Origin: Pochonia chlamydosporia 170
Taxonomy: Eukaryota > Ascomycota > Sordariomycetes > Hypocreales > Clavicipitaceae
Reading direction: 5' to 3'
Length of the DNA stretch: 64,000 bases
Assembly: GCF_001653235.2 (NCBI RefSeq)
Contig: NC_035790.1
Coordinates: 7,626,001-7,690,000 of the forward strand
Shown here: positions 57,766 through 64,000 of the stretch, one piece after another
How positions within the stretch are numbered: position 1 is the first letter of the stretch
Layout: each line of letters opens with the position of its first letter
Notes under the pieces: generated by a model
Database searches by the model: none
The model's input: the letters and a program-made list of their open reading frames with translations, nothing else
What the model was told of the DNA's origin: nothing
Program-made: the position numbers and the translations under genes

Positions 57766-59542
57766 TCCAACACGACAAGTCAAGTCTTTCATCTCTTTTA
57801 CGATTGTCCACGTCACCTGTTCATAATCATGCCAGGCTTGGAATTCGACGACGCTTTTACGCTTTTAACGATTGTTACGACACTATTTCGATGCATCACA
57901 ACAACGTTTAGAAATTGGGTTGGTACATATCCAACCGTGGCACCCTACCTCAGTGCTAACAATATCTTCAGTTGTTCTTTAATGGATTTCTTATGGATAC
58001 CCATCAAGGAGGACCTGTTTGCGCAGTGCATTCCTTGAACCTGCTGTTGGCCAGTTGCCGATACATTTTTGTTGTTGTAAATTAGTGATGATGGGGGTAG
58101 CATGTCACCCCCACACACTTTTTCGCAGTGCCATTTTCTTTTTGGTTCACTTAGATAGATTTTACATTTTACCAAATACACCGTACAGAGGTACTTTGGC
58201 TATTTGCAGCATACACTAGTCTTGTGATGAACTCCAACAGCTCAGGTGTTCGTCCGGCCATGCGGCCACACCAACGACCAAGCTACTCGACCTGTCTGCG
58301 ACCAAGTCCCTACTTAGGCACTTACACCCAAACCGGACGAAAGATCTACACAGTAGCGCAGCTTCGAAATTCTGCAACAAGCTAGCGTAGGACTCGCATC
58401 CCACCAGACGACTTCCCTGTATTATTAGCGGGGGCTGCGCAAGCACCCAAGATCGCTTCTGTTCATGCGGCTGTACCCCAGGGCCAGGGTAGTCCTTCAC
58501 CGGAGATTTTGAGCCGGGAGGCCTGCAATTGCTTTTCAAATCCCGACATGGTTACAATAGAGGGCTGCTTATTTACATCTCTTTACATGGAGTGCTAGCC
58601 GGAATTTGGTTTTATTTTGCGATCTTTTTAGACAAGGGTGGCTGGTAAATTGCCGCACCAGGCAGACTGGAGGCGAACGATGGACTTGGCGCTCGTAGAA
58701 TGGTCATCAGACGCGCGGATGGTGACGATTACGGATGATCGGAGCAAAGGGAGCGCCTGTCGCGTCTGTAGTGAGAACAAGTTGGGATTGAATGTGGTAG
58801 GGCGGGATATTCGCCGTACATGTACGAATATTACGATGGATGTTGGGGTTGATCGATTCGGCTTGTTGCGAGCATATGCAGGTACATCAGGTCTAGGGTG
58901 GCGATGATACTTTGTGAGGTCTCGCGGCAAGCTACAGGTTTGACTGTTGCTCTACGTAAATGAAGAAGTTCCTGTATAATCCCAGATAGCATACACGACG
59001 AATCAATATCCAGATGTCGCATTGTGATGTGCTCTTTTCATTTGCGCTTCATCCTCGATGGTGGACTCAAGCAGCGTGGATTCAGCCAACGGCCTCCGAC
59101 TGGGGCTCTGAGTGCCATCGCACCTGTCAGATTTTAAGCTGGAGACCAAACTGACTGAAGAAGGAAGGAAGGGCGGGAAGGCCCGCTCCACTGACGCCAC
59201 AGGCGCGGTTGGCCCTCTTTCCTTGGTTGAGATGGGCATGGCTGCCGTCCCGCTATCGACATCCCATCGATGGTGGAGCTGCCCAGTCATGGACGATCAA
59301 ATCAATCAATCATCCTCGGGTTCGTTCATCCTCAAACATCACAATGCAGCAACCAGGCTGCCAGGCTCCAACCAGACACTAGCACCAGAAGGCAGACGCC
59401 CATCAGCCCTATCAAGCGGGTTGGGGTTTGGCGGATGCACCAACGACATTAGAGTCACAACAACGTGAACACGTCCTCATGTCCGCGCCCTGCAAGTGCA
59501 CGCAGTGTTTGTGCCAGTGCGCCATCACGAAAGGCATGGCCG

Positions 59543-59561
59543 TGTCATGTCATGTCATGTC
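59543..59561. repeat. TGTCA pentanucleotide microsatellite
   Basis: Nearly four perfect copies of TGTCA in a row in noncoding DNA. This is a simple repeat with no known function. Confidence 0.85.
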
Positions 59562-60446
59562 GTTGCGGCTGCGGCTCATGATCAGTGAAGGGGGGATGAT
59601 CGCCACTCACTCTTTCGATCTTGTTCCATCTTGGCCAAATCTGCCTACCGGACCTGTCCACACGGTTCCACCACTATCTAGCGTTGCGCCTTTCGATCGA
59701 GTCCCGGCATGAACCGGCATGGCAAAGTCACGATCCCCATGATCGCCGTCCTTCATTCACGGAGACTGACAGGCGCAGGCTGTGGGGGAGACTCGAGAGG
59801 ATGTCGAGGGTCAAAATAAAGGCAAACCGGACTGTCACGAGCTTGAGCCAGCTTGCGAACAGTGATGATGCCCGTGAGTCATGCCGCAAGTGAGGTCATT
59901 TCTCTTGGCCGCTGCGGGCGAGGCTCTCAGGCTCCAATGATGGCCAGCCAGCCTAGAGCTGCCTCGCAGAGAATCAAATGAGAAAGCGTGGGGAATGCAT
60001 CGAAACTCTAACGCACTGGCTGGGGAGCTCGGCCATCGGCCATGAGTGGACTACCCGGGTCCAGCAAAGGGGATTGGAGAATTGCGTGGGCGAACCGCCT
60101 GACGGGCCGCCTTGGGGGGAGCCAGGGTCAAAAATGGCGATGAGTGTGAGGATTTGACGACGACCGAGGTGGTGAATGGTTGAAGGTCGAAGGATGGTGC
60201 GGGAGGGGCATCGCGACAAGGCAACCAACCAGACTACCAGTGCTAGTTGGAAGTGGCGGCCGTTTGACTCTGGCTCAGCCACTCATCTTCAATTGGATCA
60301 AGGTGAGCGTCGTTGCCATGGTCATGATCCTCCTCTGGTATCAACTTTTTCGACTTTCTCTTCTCCATCACCGAAATAGCGTGTACGACCGGACCAGGAC
60401 CAGCCAGGGTGGTGGGTCAACTGGTTTTTTTTTTTGAGTACCTAGT

Positions 60447-60480
60447 ATGTGGGAGTATGTGGGAGTGGGTGGGAGTTGGT
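60447..60480. repeat. GTGGGAG minisatellite
   Basis: Imperfect tandem units TATGTGGGAG, TATGTGGGAG, TGGGTGGGAG and TTGG in noncoding DNA. The strand is G-rich with several GGG runs; four-run clustering could allow a G-quadruplex, which is only inferred. Confidence 0.6.
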
Positions 60481-61553
60481 CTTGATACCAAGTTGGCCTG
60501 CACAAAGTCCTATATTCCAGAACGCAAGGCTGGTACCACTACTTGCGATCAGACCCTGACAAAGCCGAAATCCTTGCGCTTTGAAATCATAATCCTGGAA
60601 GTCCCGACATGCCTAGGATTATGGGTGAGCTGGCGACGACACTAGGTTTCGCCAAAATCTTATCTGAGCAGACGGCAGTGGTGGGTGTTCAGCCCGCCTT
60701 GCAGCAGCGCAACCAACCTGAGAAACAATGGACAGACTGCCCATTCCGGACCTGTGCGTGTCCCGGGAGTGTCAAACTGGTAGGCGGCACTGCAAAGATG
60801 CAGGTTTGTTCCAGGTTTGCTGCGATTTGGTGTCCGCCCACCCCTAGAGTCCAGAGTCAGCCAAGACGACGCACGCCGCCCACCTCCCACCTTACCTCTC
60901 CCACAGCAATCTGACAGGCTGCCTGCTAGAACAATAAATATATTTCACATCCTCCCATTCTTCCCTCCTCCTTTCCTGTATTCATACCATCACATCGTTT
61001 TAGTTTCCTTTTCACAGAAAAGCTGCACACACAACTGTCATCCTGTTGGGCTTCTACTGTCATCAACCCTGGCCAAAACCCAACAGTGACTGTCCAGCTT
61101 ATACTTGTCATACCAGACCAGGCATTTCCTGTCTTGTCCTGTACCCTTGTCACAACTTTTTTTTTTTTTTTTTGCCTCGTTACCGCCAGTCTGATCCCTG
61201 GCCTGGCCTACAAGTAGCCACAGGTGAAATTACAACCCACCAGACCGCACTGGCCAGTGACTGCCTCTTTGAGCTGAGTCGACAACAAGCGAAGGAAGGC
61301 GCGAAAGAAAAAATTAAAGAAAAAGTTTCTCTTCAGATCCCAAGAGCGTTTGAGGATATCTTCATCTACAAGTGCCTTGGCTGCCTAGCGCAATCATCCG
61401 CCGATTCAACCGGTGTCCGCGCCGGGCTAGTGGAGCAAAGGCTTGTTTGCTTGCTTTTTGTTCGGTGTGCCTGCATCAGAAGAACCAGAAAAGCAAAAAG
61501 AAGAGCAAGCAACTTGGGGACGCTGGCAACCAAAGTTACGAAACCAAAAAGTC

Positions 61554-62582
61554 ATGCCGTCGTCTGCGCAGCGAGCATCGGCAAATATTAGCCGCAACAT
61601 GAGGACTTACACAATGAGTGGTGCCGTTGGAACACCACCATCTCCATCGCCCTCACGACGCAGAGTTTCCTTATCGATTCCCACTGACGAGAACCCACGT
61701 ACAAGTGCAGCCTACGAATATGACGACGAAGTTCCTGCTCGAACACAATACAATACCGAATTGAACAAGGCCCGCGATGAATGCGACCGATACAAGGTGC
61801 TATTGGACCAGGCCTACGCTGAGATTGATCGATACAAGAAGCTGTTGGAGCAGCCCTACGGTGAATGCGACCGATGCAAGAAGGTGGCGGAGCAGGCCAA
61901 CAAGAAGCTGCTGGAAGAGCAGAAGAAGCAGGACGGTTTAACCTTGCGTCTGGCGACTTGCGAAGAGGAAAACGCCGTCTTAGTCAGAGAGCTTAGACAA
62001 TCCAGGAACGAAACGGCCGAGCTACAAGAACTAAATTATGTGCTCGAAGCGTCGTTAGGCGGCGCTGGCGGTGTCCCTCCAGCTGCTCCATCACCAGCTT
62101 TTGTTGGGGCAACTACCGTCCTTCCGGAGCGGACAAAGTCGTCGCACAAGTCGAGCAAAAAAGAGCATCGTGAGGAGCGTGGGCACAAGAAGGACAAGAG
62201 CCGAGAGATGAAGGAGCAAAAGGCAGAAAAGGAACGACTCAAGGGACGGTTTGAAGAAAAGCCAACATCAGCATCAGCATCCAACGGCCAAAGACTGAAC
62301 TTCATCGAGGGCTGGGGTTCCAGGCTTGGTGCTGGTGCTGGTGTACCTGTGCCTGGTGCATCACCCATGCAGCCAACTGTGCGGCCAAACCGCATCAGCT
62401 CTACACAGGTCCCAGCCATGTCACGGGGCTTCAAGGACGTTGCTTACTCTACGGTGCCGCGCACAGCAGGCAGGCCGATGAGCTCAGGCATGTACGGCGC
62501 TGGCCACGGAGCATCATACCCGCCCGCATCGGAGGACGACTATGAGAATGGTAATTATCAGCCGTTCCCAATGACCAGGTAG
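61554..62582 (+). CDS. Coiled-coil protein with Lys/Glu-rich region, function unknown
   Basis: The open frame extends back to 61443, but that part looks like leader sequence. The ATG at 61554 gives 342 aa and the next one, at 61599, gives 327; the choice is uncertain. A Pro/Ser-rich N-terminus (TPPSPSPSRRR) is followed by a 14-residue repeat in the coiled coil: ECDRYKVLLDQAY, EIDRYKKLLEQPY, ECDRCKKVAEQAN. This runs into a further helix (LATCEEENAVLVRELRQSRN). The central part is highly charged (SSHKSSKKEHREERGHKKDK), and the last third is Gly/Ser/Pro-rich and disordered. It has no domain I recognise. Together with the protein encoded at 57.1 kb it forms a tandem of coiled-coil-only genes; they share no clear sequence. 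Confidence 0.72.
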   Translation: MPSSAQRASANISRNMRTYTMSGAVGTPPSPSPSRRRVSLSIPTDENPRTSAAYEYDDEVPARTQYNTELNKARDECDRYKVLLDQAYAEIDRYKKLLEQPYGECDRCKKVAEQANKKLLEEQKKQDGLTLRLATCEEENAVLVRELRQSRNETAELQELNYVLEASLGGAGGVPPAAPSPAFVGATTVLPERTKSSHKSSKKEHREERGHKKDKSREMKEQKAEKERLKGRFEEKPTSASASNGQRLNFIEGWGSRLGAGAGVPVPGASPMQPTVRPNRISSTQVPAMSRGFKDVAYSTVPRTAGRPMSSGMYGAGHGASYPPASEDDYENGNYQPFPMTR

Positions 62583-64000
62583 TTGGGAGAAAGGACATGG
62601 ATCAGCCATCATGTACTACATACACCACGCGGCAGAAGCAACGCAACATTTGGGGAATTTGGCTTGTGTGAGTGTGTACTTTATGCAAACCCATAATGTA
62701 TTATTCACAACTAACTTGTGTAACAGAAGGCTTGCATTGACGGTGGCTTAGACCAAACATGGTCTTAAGAGCCTGATTAAGGTTTTTGGTCACAGTGAGT
62801 GCTGTGCGGCCGATTTGTCGTTGGTGGACGACTGATGTGTTGACGTGCTGATGTGCGTCAGTCAGTCGGTCAGCTTGAACATCAACTTCTTGGAGCTTGT
62901 CGTTGACAATTGATGTGGGAAAAGTGGGCCAGTGCTGCTGCCTGCCCACTTGAGCATTCTGGTGTCCATAATTCTCATTGTCATTGTCACCCTCAATCAT
63001 GACCATCACCCTCATGGTGGGGGTGGGGAATCCGTGCTTCGACTTGCAGGCATGAAGAATTGATGGTTTGATGGCACAAGACATGGACGGCATGAACAAC
63101 TTGGCAGTCAGAACGTGCCAGACCACGCCATGCCATCATTGATGTGCCCCCGCACCACTCTGTACAGAGCCATTGTTTGTCTATCTAGTACACGTTGGCA
63201 TGTCTCGGTTACAACCTTGAAGGCGCGCAGTCAGTCATGGTATACAAGTGCCGTGTCTTGTGTGTCACTCAAGCTTGCTGCAGGCCGGACCGTTTCTTGA
63301 CGCAGGCACAATAAGACGGAGGGAGGACTGGGCACCTGGGAACATTGACCATTGACCATTGAAAAGAACGAGGCATGTTGGCGGTCCAGCAGTGGATCAG
63401 CGGAGAAACGGCCCGTTGCAATGATTATTAACTTATTATGCCAAGTGTTGAACGCTCTTGGGGAAGTTTGGTCCAGCGGCACAAGTCTGGTGTGGTATGG
63501 TTTGGTACGGTCTGGTGTGGTCAAAGTCAAGGGTGGTGGTGACACTGGCGAGTCCAGTCATCTCGGTGTCCGATACCGCCTCCGTCTCCAAGACGCCAGC
63601 CGGAACAGACTTTGAAGCGGAATGGCCAAACAGAGCTTGAGCCGAGTTACACGCAGGATTGAATTGGGCACATGTAATTCAGTGAGAAGGGCGTTGGAGT
63701 TAATTGGCCTCAACTCGTGTTCCTCGTGTTCTGACATTTTTTCTCTGGTTGTAATGTGTATTTTAGATGTACCCATTTCTGTGTTTTTTAACTTGAAGTT
63801 AGTGTTGACAAACAAACCACCCCTCACTCTACTTTTCATGCTACTTGTACCTTGACTTGTTGTATGCAACAGACTAGTTTCCAACCCTTCAATTTGTCCA
63901 AGGTGCAATCTGGGAAATGGAATGCTGTTGTTGTTTACAACGTTGACGGCTTTAATCATCACTCGAAAATTATAATCACCTCACTTTCGTGCAGCCAACG
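62583..64000. other. Terminal intergenic stretch, nothing recognised
   Basis: About 1.4 kb to the window end. It has a patch of TGGTCTGG/TGGTATGG-type motifs at 63470-63530, the reverse complement of the ACCAGAC family. No coding frame with protein character and no RNA gene was seen. A neighbouring gene may begin outside the window. Confidence 0.4.

Larger units (their letters stand above)
57766..61553. promoter_or_regulatory. 3.8-kb noncoding stretch with short repeats and ACCAGAC motifs
   Basis: No gene recognised. Visible landmarks are a TGTCA pentamer repeat (59543-59561), a GTGGGAG-type minisatellite (60447-60480), a run of about 17 T (61157-61173) and ACCAGAC-type hexamers at about 59371, 60228, 61109 and 61239. 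The right 500 bp are C/T-rich and probably form the leader of the downstream gene. Confidence 0.4.

Noticed and set aside
1..64000. CRISPR array, rRNA, prokaryotic-type operon or secondary-metabolite cluster
   Set aside because: No spaced direct repeats, rRNA signatures or polyketide/peptide synthase genes were seen, and the gene structure is eukaryotic.

Overview
The window looks like nuclear DNA of a filamentous ascomycete, most likely Sordariomycetes and probably Hypocreales. The signs are short introns (about 42-83 nt, up to 180) with GTAAGT-type donors and CTAAC/CTGAC branch sites, compact genes with long untranslated flanks, a HET-domain protein, a GPI-anchored GH72 enzyme, a calcipressin with a double-proline SPP motif, and several fungus-only families. 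I could not compare against any database, so the species is not assigned. Exon structures below were worked out by hand from splice signals, reading phase and domain continuity.

Region 1 (1-34 kb) is mainly core eukaryotic genes, in order: 6-phosphofructo-2-kinase/fructose-2,6-bisphosphatase (glycolytic control), SOF1 (small-subunit processome), RPB3 (RNA polymerase II), a mitochondrial dicarboxylate carrier with a 5-nt microexon, mitochondrial phenylalanyl-tRNA synthetase, calcipressin (calcineurin regulator), RRG9 (mitochondrial genome maintenance), a membrane short-chain dehydrogenase, a HET-domain gene, a GH72 beta-1,3-glucanosyltransferase (cell wall), and a TBF1-type telobox DNA-binding protein. 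Three of these (carrier, PheRS, RRG9) are mitochondrial. SOF1/RPB3 and carrier/PheRS are divergent pairs sharing promoters. A 5.3-kb stretch before calcipressin holds no recognisable gene.

Region 2 (34.4-54 kb) has an accessory character. It holds a four-exon Cys/His tandem-repeat gene that I cannot place in a known family, a 5'-truncated aminoglycoside-phosphotransferase-like remnant, a CFEM-like membrane protein, a small fungal membrane protein, an MFS drug/polyamine-type transporter, an ankyrin-like/BTB gene with a one-base frameshift, an RBR ubiquitin ligase, a multi-pass membrane protein, a kinase-like hypothetical gene, and a second frameshifted gene with a PD-(D/E)XK-like signature. 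Truncation, point frameshifts and orphan families together suggest a region evolving faster than region 1.

Region 3 (54-64 kb) has only two genes, both coiled-coil proteins without a catalytic domain, each behind 3.4-3.8 kb of noncoding DNA rich in ACCAGAC-type motifs, short repeats and pyrimidine tracts. No rRNA, tRNA, CRISPR array or intact transposon was recognised.
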